From: Aurantiochytrium sp. KH105
Taxonomy: Eukaryota; Sar; Bigyra; Thraustochytrida; Thraustochytriidae
Assembly: GCA_003116975.1 (NCBI GenBank)
Contig: BGKB01000030.1
Coordinates: forward strand, 313,399 to 377,398
Direction of reading: 5' to 3'
DNA length: 64,000 bases
Each line of letters opens with the position of its first letter. Position 1 is the stretch's first letter. Of the stretch, positions 42,101-51,100 are shown piece after piece. The notes beneath the pieces are model-generated. The model ran no database searches. It had not been told where the DNA came from and was given only the letters and a program-made list of their open reading frames with translations. A program made the position numbers and the translations under genes.

Positions 42101-45100
42101 CTTTTGCTTGCATACGTGAAGGGCCTCGGCGCAGTCTGCGCTCCAATTGAGCTGGATTGCCAACAAAGCAAATTGGCCAGGCAAAGCGTCCACAACGGGG
42201 CGCAACTGCGAAGCATCAGTGATTGCACCGGCACGTGTCGCGCAGTCGCGAGCCACGTCCTTCATCGTGTTGCGATGCTCCGCCAAAAGGTCCATGAGCC
42301 AGTCCTCAATGTTGCCCTTGCATTGGACACGGGCACTGAGAGGAATGCGCTCTTCGTCGACGCCAATACGAGAGAAGAAGCCCTCGATGAACTGCGGATT
42401 CTCTGCATCGTGAACAACTTCGTCGATGGAGTCGAAGATCTTCTCGTAGAACGGCTGAATAGCCAGCGGGTCGGAGCCTTGCGAAAGAACCTGCAAGAGG
42501 ACTGGATTCGATACAAAATAGAAGCGTGGGAACTTGTTTCGCTTCTGCTCAAGGTAGCCCTCGAGGCTCTTTTGGCACTTTTCCAGCTCGTTGTAAAAGA
42601 CAATGAGGTTCTGCTTCAGAATATCGTTCTGGCAGGCCTGAATGACATTCTTGGTTGCAAAGGCCTTGCGCATGACCTTGTCAAAGTCCTTGTCAATCTT
42701 CTGAAACTTCTTTGCTTCCATGGGCAGCTGCTTGGCAATGTCTCCACCAGAAAATACGCTCTCCAGAGAGCACCAGAGGGTCTGTACCTTGATCCAGCGC
42801 TCGAGGGTCTCGGCCGTGTCTGACGTCGTCACGAGCATGGCTTGCGCCTCGTTTTTGAAGGGAAACACATGACGCATCGTAAGCATGGTCTGAAGCTGCA
42901 TCTGGGAGTCCTCAAGGTCCTCGACAATGGGAAGAACGTTTTTGAAAACGTAGATTCCGCGAGATTTCCAAACAACAAAGTCGAACTCGCGGAGTTGCCA
43001 AGCCTCGGCAATTTCGGCAATCTTGTTTTGGATTTGGAGCTGTTTGTCAGCACTGTCGCAAATCTCCTCAATATCCTCTGCAACGGGGATAAGATTAGCG
43101 TCCAGCAGCGCGCAGAGGCGGAATTCAGGACCGACCACAAATTCCGTACCGCACTTGCGCGACACCTCGGTCCAGTGGCGCTGCATAATGCTTGGCTTGG
43201 CGAGCGCCTGTAGCAAAGGCAAGACCACCGTGAATTCGTCGATTTGTTTCTTCAGGTCCTTGTATGCGTCCCAGTCGCGAAGCTTACCGGGCATTTTCTT
43301 GCATCGCGTGGCAAAGGCGTCCATCTTGACGGCCATGGCATCAATCTCGTCACGGACCTTTTCCCACTCGATCTGCTTCCAGTCATCGATAGTGTCGATG
43401 ACGTCAGTGTACAGTTTGTACAGCTGGTCGAGCAGAACGAGCTCCTTTTTGGTCTTTGTCAACTCCGGGTAACTTGTTGCCTGAAGCGCAAAAAGTTCTT
43501 CTCCGTTGCGGTACAGGTTGAACTTGCGCTCACGAATCTCGTACTCTTCGTGGAACCTACGCAGACGATCGACAGCAACCTTTGGTGAGATCCCGGGCAC
43601 CATGGGGCCGTTAGCAACGAAATCGTTCCGAAAGACGATGACGTCATTGACAAACTCTTTGATGTCACGAAGCAGCTTGCGTTTGAAAGACTCCTGAAGC
43701 TCGCCAAGCTCGTCGGTGACGCGCTCTGCGTAGTCCACGAGGCACTCCCACCGGTAGCGAAGGACCTCTTTGTTGTCATTCTCCTGATCACCCAGACCCT
43801 GAGATCCAACAAAGCGCTCCAGCATGCTATACATGTCGAGAACGGGTGAAATTTCTTGTTCAATGCCCGATTCGCGCTCGCGAATTTCTCGCAAAACGTC
43901 CATGATGCTCGAGAGTTCTTGAAGCACGTCCGAGTTTGAGCTGCTTGACTCCTTGTGCACAAGCTTCTTGATGTTCTCGCTGCGCTTGAGCCGCTGCTCC
44001 GTCTGCTTCATGTAGTTGTAAAGATCTTCCATGTCGCCGCGCGCCTGCTCGTGGAGAAAGCGCGAAAAGGTGAGCTTCCAGGTCTGCACCTCGTAGCGCA
44101 AGTTGTTCTTGAGTGTGGACGTGTTGATTGACATTGCGCCAATGACATGCATGGAGGTAATCTCGTTGATTTGTCGATCGACCTCTTGGAACTCCATGAG
44201 CTTGGCCTCGTACTCGGGCAAGGTCGGCTTGGTGGCCATGAACTTGGAATAAGCACGGTCCTTGTCGTCACTCCAGAGCCATTGATACTCGTAGAAGCGC
44301 TCAAGGTACTTTGTGACGTTTTGTTTGAGGCCTTGGACTGAGCCGGTGAGGAGCAAGCACACGACGGCGATCTGCAGGTCGCACGTGATTTCGTCAAAAA
44401 AGGTTTTGCGCTCTGCCTCTGGAACAAGGTCTTGGTCCCAATCGTAGAGCGATTTGGAGCACTTAAGCACCGCGAGCGCAGACTTGTTGATGGCGCTTTG
44501 CACGTCTTCGAGATCCGGGGTGATCTGCACCTTGGGGGTCTGCAGGTTGACAAAAAGCTCAAAAAAGGGACGCTCCACAAAGAGGAAGCCGCCACCTGCC
44601 CCGCTCCCACGGTTTCCAACACGCTCCTTGATCATGTTGAGCGAGTTCTTGGTGCACTTGAGAAGAGCGCAATACATTTTGAAGCGGTAATTGCGCTTGA
44701 CATTGGTGATCTCTTCTTGAGAGACAGCGTCAATGTGAGGATCGAGAGGGTAGCTCTGCACCAGTTCCATGAGATCGTTGACGGCGTGCTCGATCTCGAC
44801 GTTCTTGCCATGGAGGAACTTGGACTGCACGCGGATGCGCTTCTCTTGCATTGCGACAAAGTCGCTGAGCTGCGTGCTGCGGTCCGAGGGCAGGTCGACA
44901 AGAACGGTCTTCGAGACGACCTTGAGGTTCTTTTCGATGCGGTTCTCGATAATGTCGTTGATGTTGGTGACGAGTTCCTCGAGCTTGGCAAGGCCTGTAT
45001 GAATGTGATGTTTGTATGCGTCAATGTTCATGGACGTCCAGGTGAGCGTAATCATGCCAGGACGCAGCTTGTACTCCATATCGCGCATGTGCGGTTTGAG

Positions 45101-47338
45101 GAGGTCAGCGGCCACGGGGATTACACGTCGCGTTACGCGCTCGTACTCTTTGAGAGCGTACTGTAGATCGTTGTAGTACGACTTGAACTTGGTCTCCTGC
45201 AAGAGCACGATCTTTGCCGACTCTGGGATATCAATGCCCATGCGGTCGAGACACTTGGCCTCGCGAATAAGCTGCAGAATCTCTTGATCAAAGTTGACGT
45301 AAAGACGGTCGTCGTCCGGATGGCGGATGATGAGCGTTGCCTGCAGACCGGCCTTTGCAGTCTCGATGCTCTGCTGCCAGGCCTGAAACCAGAGGTACTC
45401 AAAGGCCACGAGGGTCCTGGCGACCTTGTTGTACGTCTTGATAATGCGCTTGGCGTCCTTGGTGGAAAGCACATTCTGGTTTGACTCGAACTTCTTCATG
45501 GGCTCTTCGATACGCTTGAGAAGATGACGTGACCACATGATGTTGCCGCTCACAGGCGGTAGGTTTCGCGGAATTGGAGGGGCATGCTTGTGGCGCTCGT
45601 AAAGCTGTTGGACCACTTCGAGCTCGAGTCCATAGTTCTGAAAGATAATGTTGAACTTGGAGTCGAGGTCGGATTTGAGGTTTTCGCGCTGCAGGATGGC
45701 CTGGAATTTCTTCAAAAGGTTGAGCGAATTCTCAATAGAGGTGATTCGCTCAAAACTGTCGTTGATGAATTGCTGGAGCGAGGATTCGAGGTCCGAGATG
45801 GCAACGTTGAACTCCACGTAATCACGATCGAACTTGTTGTTGTGGTAGTCGAGTAGATCGTGATTCTTGCGTCGGAACTCGGAAATAATCTTTTGAAACT
45901 GGTCCGTGAGTGCCTCCATGCCCTCGAGCTTGTGGTTGGCGAGAGCGCGGAACTGGTGAATCGTGCTGAACATGTCGATGAGCTTGATGACGCGCCTGCA
46001 GAACAGGTCAAACTTGCCAAAGATTTGCTGCTCGCTAAAGTCAAACTGCTTGCCTTTTGGCATCGTAAGCAGCTTGTCCTTGGTGAGACGATAGTTCTCT
46101 TGGTATGAGTCGTTGAGTTTGAGGCAGGCTTCAAGACGCTGAACAAGGGCCTCCGGGTCTTGGGACCACAGGTCAGGATTCTCGACGAGGATGCATTTTT
46201 TGCAGCACGAGATCATCTGGTTGGTGATCTTGCTGAAAAGGTTCGTCATGCGCTCCATCGTGTTGTAGTACCTTGCGATCGTGTGAATCATCTTGATTGA
46301 GTTCATGAGAGCTGGCAGGGTGTCGACGACCGACTCTGGCGTCCCAGAGTAGAGCGGCTCAATGAACTTTTCCAGCGTGAAGAGATACTTGACATTGTCC
46401 TTGGCCTCGTTCGCGGCCTCGGTGATGTTGATGTCAATTTGCTTCCATCGCCGCAGGAGGGAAAAGACCTTTTGCCGGTTGCTATCTTGAGGATTTTTGG
46501 TGAGGCTCGAAAGCACCGCAATGACCGTCTTGCAGTCTTTGGTCTTGAGCTGCTCTGTGATGCTTGTGAGGCGCTGCATGCGTCGTTTCCAGGCCTCGAG
46601 CTCAGTCATGGGACCGGCATCAGGCGCAGAGCTTTCGTACGAATCGGCGCTTGTGCTCTCGAGATATGTCTCGATTTGGTCGCACCACTCCTCGAGGAGG
46701 CCTTCAAAGTGGTCAACGAGCTCCTGATCGTCTTTGGTGCGCTGCGCTAGATTCCGCCCTGCGCCGTCGATTTCAAAGCGCTTGTCTGGCTTGCGCAGCT
46801 CGAGACCGCCATAGAGACTCTTGATGGACTCTTTGAGTTCGGCGGAAACTTTGTTGCAGGCGTCGAGGAACTCACGCGTCTGCTCTTCGTCGGCCTGACC
46901 CCAGCTGGCTCGGCTCTCGCACAGCGGCTGGTACAGCCGTGAGAGCGAAAGTTCGAGGCTCTTGAGCGGGTCATCGCCCAGCTCGCCATGGACAAGGTTG
47001 TTGCACGAGCTTTGTTCCTTGTCGATGGGACCGAGTCTCAAAAAGTAACACGCCTTCTTGCCCCGCGCGCGGAGACGCCCGGGTTCCCACCCACGGGCAA
47101 AGACGAGTTGTGGTTCTGGGTTTTTAAGGATCCAATCGCCGCTGTCTGTCGGTTCGTAGACGGGTTGGTAAAAGACGAAGCAGCTGCTCGGCCCGCCCTC
47201 GGAGAGCACGCCGTCCAGAAGCTCAAAGCTGCCCTCTGCTTTGATTGCTTCGTCTACCACGGCGCCGTCTACGCCAAAAGTTTCCTGGATGCGTCCAATG
47301 CACCATCGCATGCGCGGCGTTACGATGCGCGACGTCAT
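33191..47338 (-). CDS. Axonemal outer-arm dynein heavy chain, gamma type (DNAH5/DNAH8-like)
   Basis: 4,715 residues in one exon of 14,148 bases. The tail carries stretches typical of the gamma chain (NIRMIxTIARYYNT-like: IKMIHTIARYYNTMERMTNL). The motor has AAA1 P-loop GPAGTGKTETV (about residue 1,880) followed by GCFDEFNRI, AAA2 GPTGGGKTE (about 2,170), AAA3 GGSGTAKTS (about 2,545) and AAA4 GVGGSGKQS (about 2,970). Next come the coiled-coil stalk with microtubule-binding domain (about 3,230-3,500), AAA5, AAA6 and the C-terminal domain ending HWTLRGVAVLCNQE. All four P-loops look intact. It drives flagellar beating as part of the outer dynein arm, which implies a flagellated life stage (zoospores). 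Low-complexity insertions lie between AAA2 and AAA3 and between AAA3 and AAA4. The start fits the family N-terminus (RIVTPRMRWCIGRI). Confidence 0.96.
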   Translation of the reverse strand: MTSRIVTPRMRWCIGRIQETFGVDGAVVDEAIKAEGSFELLDGVLSEGGPSSCFVFYQPVYEPTDSGDWILKNPEPQLVFARGWEPGRLRARGKKACYFLRLGPIDKEQSSCNNLVHGELGDDPLKSLELSLSRLYQPLCESRASWGQADEEQTREFLDACNKVSAELKESIKSLYGGLELRKPDKRFEIDGAGRNLAQRTKDDQELVDHFEGLLEEWCDQIETYLESTSADSYESSAPDAGPMTELEAWKRRMQRLTSITEQLKTKDCKTVIAVLSSLTKNPQDSNRQKVFSLLRRWKQIDINITEAANEAKDNVKYLFTLEKFIEPLYSGTPESVVDTLPALMNSIKMIHTIARYYNTMERMTNLFSKITNQMISCCKKCILVENPDLWSQDPEALVQRLEACLKLNDSYQENYRLTKDKLLTMPKGKQFDFSEQQIFGKFDLFCRRVIKLIDMFSTIHQFRALANHKLEGMEALTDQFQKIISEFRRKNHDLLDYHNNKFDRDYVEFNVAISDLESSLQQFINDSFERITSIENSLNLLKKFQAILQRENLKSDLDSKFNIIFQNYGLELEVVQQLYERHKHAPPIPRNLPPVSGNIMWSRHLLKRIEEPMKKFESNQNVLSTKDAKRIIKTYNKVARTLVAFEYLWFQAWQQSIETAKAGLQATLIIRHPDDDRLYVNFDQEILQLIREAKCLDRMGIDIPESAKIVLLQETKFKSYYNDLQYALKEYERVTRRVIPVAADLLKPHMRDMEYKLRPGMITLTWTSMNIDAYKHHIHTGLAKLEELVTNINDIIENRIEKNLKVVSKTVLVDLPSDRSTQLSDFVAMQEKRIRVQSKFLHGKNVEIEHAVNDLMELVQSYPLDPHIDAVSQEEITNVKRNYRFKMYCALLKCTKNSLNMIKERVGNRGSGAGGGFLFVERPFFELFVNLQTPKVQITPDLEDVQSAINKSALAVLKCSKSLYDWDQDLVPEAERKTFFDEITCDLQIAVVCLLLTGSVQGLKQNVTKYLERFYEYQWLWSDDKDRAYSKFMATKPTLPEYEAKLMEFQEVDRQINEITSMHVIGAMSINTSTLKNNLRYEVQTWKLTFSRFLHEQARGDMEDLYNYMKQTEQRLKRSENIKKLVHKESSSSNSDVLQELSSIMDVLREIRERESGIEQEISPVLDMYSMLERFVGSQGLGDQENDNKEVLRYRWECLVDYAERVTDELGELQESFKRKLLRDIKEFVNDVIVFRNDFVANGPMVPGISPKVAVDRLRRFHEEYEIRERKFNLYRNGEELFALQATSYPELTKTKKELVLLDQLYKLYTDVIDTIDDWKQIEWEKVRDEIDAMAVKMDAFATRCKKMPGKLRDWDAYKDLKKQIDEFTVVLPLLQALAKPSIMQRHWTEVSRKCGTEFVVGPEFRLCALLDANLIPVAEDIEEICDSADKQLQIQNKIAEIAEAWQLREFDFVVWKSRGIYVFKNVLPIVEDLEDSQMQLQTMLTMRHVFPFKNEAQAMLVTTSDTAETLERWIKVQTLWCSLESVFSGGDIAKQLPMEAKKFQKIDKDFDKVMRKAFATKNVIQACQNDILKQNLIVFYNELEKCQKSLEGYLEQKRNKFPRFYFVSNPVLLQVLSQGSDPLAIQPFYEKIFDSIDEVVHDAENPQFIEGFFSRIGVDEERIPLSARVQCKGNIEDWLMDLLAEHRNTMKDVARDCATRAGAITDASQLRPVVDALPGQFALLAIQLNWSADCAEALHVCKQKKTALKDCSAKAAQILSELSSWCLTDLGTKMNRIKMESLVTIQVHQRDVITDIAALHKVKKISDPSDFEWQKQCRFEWRPDGKDAVSDSGALAISITDIEFNYSYEYLGCRDRLVITPLTDRCYITLAQALGMGFGGAPAGPAGTGKTETVKDMGRALGVYVMVSNCSDQFSYLDCAKIFKGLCQGGLWGCFDEFNRITLPVLSVVAQQVLAIQNAKKAHATSFSFPGDPTPCHLNPVCGFFITMNPGYAGRQELPENLKSLFRGVAMMVPDRMIIMKVKLCSVGYTTFTSLAKKFAQLYKLCEEQLSQQKHYDFGLRNILSVLRTCGANKRENLEKPEDFLMYRTLRDMNLSKLVAQDVPLFLSLLTDLFPKCTSPPVSIHPEIEPAIKEVALAKGLILEDAWVKKVVQLYETYKVRHGIMLVGPTGGGKTEICNTLAAALSKASDVTYKFARINPKAIRAAEMYGEVDKVSGEWTTGVFAATWAKMNQRSNRFNTWLICDGPVDAIWIEDLNTVLDDNKILTLANGDRIPMTDQNRILFEVESLRNASPATVSRAGIIYVSESDLDWYAVAKSWMQKQDPEHAAFLATMLSKWIGTWSPSDPGELYQKLARADFGDEVIQTSRVGKISNLLSLLSSMMSSVKLSDTVVEMEEELEKLFVMSLLWSFGGNLEPEGRQRFDDYLRTIDRDMLPELEEQDETSFEYVVDLGSLTWQSWDPEAWEYPVIESKSSHADSVATPRAQRESIDGVEGLNSGELSANKALGAESTLDFSNLLVPTMDSTRACFLLDSMHQQGLPVMMVGGSGTAKTSTALMFFAKLDPSVRTVKRVNFSSATKPIGLQNAIESELDKRGGKNFGPAGGKKMTVFLDDISMPSINEWGDQPTLEFARQLIEFDCFAFLDKDKRGDMKHCEDLQYVAAMAHPGGGHNDVPSRLKRHFFIFNMVLPSMTSINNIYGQMLAGRFSGDDGMLSGAAQEVIGKLTSATIQVWQWAQRKFLPTPRKFHYVFNMRDVSRVFQGILLCPKETILNCSVSAPNEDQALTLVKLWKHECERVFCDKLVDQTDKLRYLDHAAIVLQDNFGDALAAKTAIRSDFEDSQLVQQQHKDGVNGANSSGSVEGGIEDLDGAARVQADMGLEIVKKSAEPFVNFLRDDVLDADGDVVAKAPKVYEHGGRLGGLRERVADFMLKQNAEEPSKALKLVLFDDALNNLLRISRIISMPRGSALLVGVGGSGKQSLTKLASYIAGYDLFQITPTKSYNVSSLLDDLRSLYRVAGQERRDVTFLFTDQDIKEEGFLEVLNMLLMTGEIPGLFSKEDMIGLTADLEQHALRERGADFEISPATLRQFFFDSCRDRLHVVLCMSPVNVHFAERARKFPGLINCCTINWFLRWPDAALKDVANGLIGSYHPGEHGMYLRSEDGSTDDDPAVRASLVEFMGSVHRIVVDSCTEYEKKMRRQVYQTPKSYLSFIDTFKVQYETKLARLQEKEERISLGLEKLIQGAADVEELKLVLAQEQEKLLKTTKETNRMIGDLETKSLEAKKEQDKVNLIKGDCEEDAARIKLEKEACEQDLAQAQPYLDQAESAIKSIKPAHINEVKKLAKPSDIIKLVFDGVLILFKARLNPVKECTLTVKKQQVTFVEPSYSHAQKMMGSASFLKDLLEFSKSGKDLINDETIEFMMPYLNLSNFTPAVAKSASAAAEGLCTWVHAMRSYHEASKIVKPKLEALALASSELETAQTNLDEASMRLDACKQTLHELQDSFNAKLREKAGIEENAKLLQKKMTQAASLINGLANERRRWSEDKAMFAAQKRRLVGDVAVSCAFVSYCGAFNQEFREDLVQHKLVREAASLGVPVSEEVNPISFLVDAATVSDWGLDGLPSDPLSVQNGILVTQSSRYPLLVDPQGQALNWLVRKETRAERLPSFGVVQMNSPKLREHLELAMSEGLALIVAGVEEDLDPMLDPVLEKEVVRKGKSLYINVADKACAFHPEFTAFFVSRLPNPHFSPELQAKTTVVDFTVTLKGLEDQLLDVVIGREQKALQDQLEQVIEDVAVNTKLLMSENDKLLYKLTSNSGSLLDDEELVTVLKKVKETAETVKTKLRDAEETRVSINEKREQYRPVATRGAVLYFSIVECSALNCMYQTSLQQFNELFLKSTLEDYAPRNASVHKRVHNIIEALTYLTYRYINRGLYEKDKLTFVLVVTMKVLLVAGELTSRDMAAFFRGAATADPERVSKKKPAWMPDGAWLHAHALAQLVPFFRTLPEDISKSEAMWKMWFENPRPETMTVPDYEDRFEASGVGSGAWNKLQVIRALRVDRTIPAVRNFVRAVPAMGARYVDPVTDTIESVYEDSSFSTPIIYLLSLGADPTDAIQQLGAKKKRAVSAVSMGQGQEPVALKALDAAMRSGGWVLLQNCDLGLNFMAGLEETLKAMWAKSWDDQDALRASRVFLTAAPNEHFPMGILQMGIKVTNEAPQGIRAGMLRAFSTLVDQDRIDRVDAPVWRQLLYTLCFLHCTLAERRKFGPLGWSVPYEFSAGDMVASVGYLEKALYSSSTTSIAWPALAYIVGECVYGGKITDALDRRLMTAYADAWLNERVLSADFRFNETDVSEDSFSYSVCDKQEHADYLRHIQALPEEESAGVFGLHPNAELKHRLLAAGELVDAVTSTQPGSGVAVVSGAGSVEEATKDRCNELLSSMPSTDLATEVVTQIINEKRGGFGEPLNVVLSQECALLQRVVDMARFDLVQLVQAIDGEITLTETLATAMHAVQNGAVPRHWLYTVAGDLRSWMAPSISSWFETLCSRHNQLWSWLNSGPPSSFWLAGLQNKKAFITATLQAVARAHRDEEWALDDVVVFAEVSDLAGPEAAKSPPKEGVLVHGLFLEGARWVKPGLAESEPKQLFAPMPLVYLTATTVAQKMAARASTSVYECPLYTYPRRTGQHLVTMLDLPAGSVSPEHWTLRGVAVLCNQE

Positions 47339-48196
47339 TTTCGAGGCTTGAATTGCTGAACGAAGTCACTGATGCCGGTCGTTGACGCCCGCCCGTACGT
47401 GCTTAAACAAAAGACGGCGAGATCAACGTCTTCAACGCAATTTTTCCCCTCGACGAAGTGGCGGGCGAAAGGCGAGACACCGCGTTATCCAGCTCGCCAG
47501 ACAGCCAGGCAGCCGCAGACCGTCCTTGCTCGCTCGCTCGCTCGCTCGCTCGCTCGCTCGCTCGCCCTCCCGCCCGTTCGCTAGTACCGGTCGATTCGCT
47601 GCCAACCTCGACGCAGCGAGGCGTGGGCGGCGTGCCACCCGATGCCGCGCCGCGCAGCGTCGCCCCGGCGCACCTCTCGATGGCGCTCTACTCCTCCACC
47701 TCGCCGCTCCCGCGCGGCGCCGCTGCGCCGCTGCGCCGCGCCCACTTAAGGCGGCTGCGCGCGCCTCCGCCCCTGCTTCCCACCCGCGCCGCCGCGCCAT
47801 TAGACCGTTAAGCCCCTGCTTGGCTCCCCGGAACCGCCCCGCCCGCGTAAGGTGGGCGGCGCCGCCCGCCCGGCCGGCCGCCGGGTTCTCGTTGCGCAGG
47901 TTCCCTTCGTTCCAGACCCTCCACGCCTCCCAAGGGTGCTGGCGCGCTCCCAGCCGCGGCTCCCGGCCAGGCAGCACAACGTGAATGAAGGCCGCTCCAC
48001 CCGCGACGGCGACGGCGCGCAGAACGACTCGGCCCGCGCCCGCGACGGCGCGAGAGGCTCCGGCGCGAGCGAGCGGCGCGGCGACCCTCGCCCCCCGGTC
48101 CCCCGCGCCCCTCCCTCCCGGCTTGCGCGCTGGCCGTGCTCTCTGGACGCGGCGCGCCGGTGGATGCGCGCGAGCCAGAGGCTCTTGGCGGCAACC
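47339..48196. promoter_or_regulatory. Shared divergent promoter region (dynein / helicase)
   Basis: 858 bases between outward-facing starts. A (GCTC)n tract fills 47528-47564. The rest is GC-rich, with CGCCGC-type sequence that keeps long frames open on both strands without coding. No TATA box is seen. Confidence 0.5.
47528..47564. repeat. (GCTC)n tetranucleotide tract
   Basis: About nine copies of GCTC. Shorter tracts of the same unit lie at 29559-29576, 58901-58923 and near 59083. Confidence 0.9.
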
Positions 48197-51100
48197 ATGC
48201 AGCGCGGCGGAGGGCGCGGCGGAGGGCGCGGCGGAGGCCGGCAGCGCGGCCGCGGGCGGGGACGCGGCGGCGGCGGCGGAGGCGGGCCGCGGAGACCCGA
48301 TCGCGGCGGTCGGGATGCACATTTCGGAGCTGCGGCAGAGCCTGGCCGTGGGTGGCGGGGAGGCGGCGGAAGAGGCAGATATGACTGGCGCAAACACCTG
48401 CCCGAGGGCCACCCGCAAAGGAACGGCGATGGCGTGTACCGCGACAGCACGGGCCGAGCTGTGGACAAGGAAACCTGGCATCAAGAAAAACGAATGAAGT
48501 CTTTGAATGCTTTGGCCAACCTTGGGATCGATGCCACGAAAAGACCAACCGCACCGTCGCCTGACATCAATTCCAACGACGTTGGCTTGTCGCAAGAAGC
48601 ATCTGCTCCAGCAGCACCAGCAAATATGACGACGACGACGGGGGCGACGACAACCACGGGCCAACGTAAGGGACTCGCAGTAAACACGAGATTGGTGGAC
48701 CAAGAGCCAGAGTCGCTAATTCTGCCTCCAACTTGCAAGCGGGAGCTCTCAGAAGCAATCGCCGCGCTGAAGCGGTCTGCTGCTGAAGAGGAGCCCTTGC
48801 CTTCTGGGCCTGGGCGTCGTGCTCACAAGGTGCAGCGCACAGGACAAGGGTTTGTGGGCGAATCGTCTTCGTCTGGGATAGTTTCCGTGGAAGACCTCGT
48901 CCGCAACGCGGCAAAACCTCACCCGGGCCTGGCCGCATTCCGCCAAGGCCTACCCGTGTATCGATCGCGCAAGGAGATTGTCGAAACGGTACGCGAGCAC
49001 CAAATCACTGTAATCAGCGGTGCCACAGGTTGTGGCAAGACCACACAGGTTCCGCAGTTTCTTTTGGACGACTTTTGGGCCCGTGGAGAGCACTGCAACA
49101 TTGTTTGCACGCAACCGCGGCGAATTAGCGCTATTGGCGTGTCTGAGCGCGTGGCAAAGGAGCGCGGAGAGAATGTCGGGACAGGAACGGTGGGCTATCA
49201 AATTCGACTGGAGCGCAGGGCGAACGAGCACACGCGTATGCTTTTCTGCACGACAGGTCTTCTCTTGCGCCGACTCCAAGTGGATCCGTCTCTGGATGAC
49301 GTGACACACATTATTTTGGACGAGGTGCATGAGCGTTCGATCGACTCGGACTTTTTGATTGTGATCCTTCGCGATCTCTTGGCGCGACGCAAGGATTTAC
49401 GCGTGGTGCTCATGAGTGCAACGCTCGATGCCGACATGTTTGCCAAATACTTTGAGACTGCCTTTGAAAGTAAGGTCCCAGTGCTGCATATTCCAGGGCG
49501 CACATTTCCAGTAGAGGCGCTGTATCTTGAGGATGCCGTTGAGGCGACGGGGTGCACGGATCTCTCGGCTGAGGGCTCCTCGGGCTCGCGGCGACGTAAA
49601 CCACCCCAACGCCGGGCCCGTCGATCGCGCGTCGACGATGGTGAGTCTGCGGCGGCAGAGTCTGATCTTCAGCAGCAGCGATATGTGGCGCTCAAACGGT
49701 CGTTGGAGCGGGACGGCATGTATTCGAGCGGAACTGTACGCGCTGTTTTGGAGAATTTCAACGAGGAAGAGATTCCGCTCCAGCTCGTAGGCCAGCTTCT
49801 TACTCACATTGATGAGGCACATCCGATGGACGAGAGCGAGGGCCATGCCGTACTTATATTCCTGCCAGGATGGGAAGACATTCGCAAATTGCACGACCAG
49901 CTGGAGTTTCTCAATGCCAGTCATCATCGCTGGGCACTTTTTCCATTGCATGGAGCAATGGGAACGGCCCAGCAGCGTGGTATTTTTGCCCCCCCACCAG
50001 CGGGTAAGCGCAAGGTGATTCTTGCGACGAACATTGCTGAATCGTCCATTACGATTGATGACGTGAGCTTTGTGATTGATTCGTGCAAACACAAGGAAAA
50101 GACGTACGATCCTGTGGCAAATATCAGCTGTCTGCTTCCCACTTGGGTTAGTCGAGCATCGGCGCTACAGCGACGTGGACGCGCCGGACGTGTCCGGGCC
50201 GGCAAGTGCTGGCATCTCGTACCGCGATTACATGTTGAAGACAATTTCGCGGAACATGCGCTTCCTGAAATGGTGCGAACGCCGCTGGAAGAGCTCTGTT
50301 TGCAGGTTCGCGCGCTCGAGGTGGCGCCAAAGCGCAAGGGCGGTCTGCTCTGGTTTTTGAATCGAGCTCTGACTCCACCAGCTGAGCAGTCTTTGGTGAA
50401 CGCCATTGACCTGCTGAATCGCATTGGAGCGTTGACGCGTGAGGACGAGGCGCTGACAGCCCTCGGACGTTGTCTCGCGACTCTTCCTGTTGGTCCTCAG
50501 ATCGGCAAGTCGCTGATCATGGGCTGTGTGCTGGGCTGTCTGGAGCCAATTTTGACGCTGACGGCCATTTTGTCGCAGCGCACGATCTTTGTCGCTCCTC
50601 TGCAGTCGAAAGAGGCTGCCGACAAGGCGAAGGCCGCGTTTGCCAATGGGTATCCGAGCGACCATATGGCCATGCTCAACGCATACATGCAGTGGGAGGA
50701 TGCCGAGAAGCATCGTCAGGGCAAGGACTTTGCGTGGCGCAACTTTTTGAACCACAATCAGCTCCTCATGGCGCGAGATATTCGAGAGCAGTACCTCACC
50801 CTTTTGCGGGACGCGCGATTGGTGTCTGCGGGACACGGTTCGAATGCGATTGACGCTCGGCTCAATCGAAACGCGAACGAGTGGGCCGTGGTCAAGGCGT
50901 GTTTGTTGGCGGGCTTGTATCCTCACGTCGGCCGACTCGACATCAAACGGAGGCGAGCGCTCATTTTCATCAAGGGATTACCCACCGTCAAAGCGCACCC
51001 AGGCTCGGTGAATGCCAAGACCCAAGGTGCGGAGTGGCAACATCGATGGGTTGCCTTTCATGACAAGGTCATGACTGCGGGTGGCGTCTTCTTGTACGAT

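Noticed and set aside
47852-48196. N-terminal extension of the helicase
   Set aside because: Arg/Pro/Ala-rich low-complexity translation of promoter DNA; the ATG at 48197 has a better context and begins the RGG region.
47432-48703. 423-codon minus-strand open frame
   Set aside because: It overlaps the promoter and RGG-coding start of the helicase; the long frame is a shadow of GC-rich sequence.
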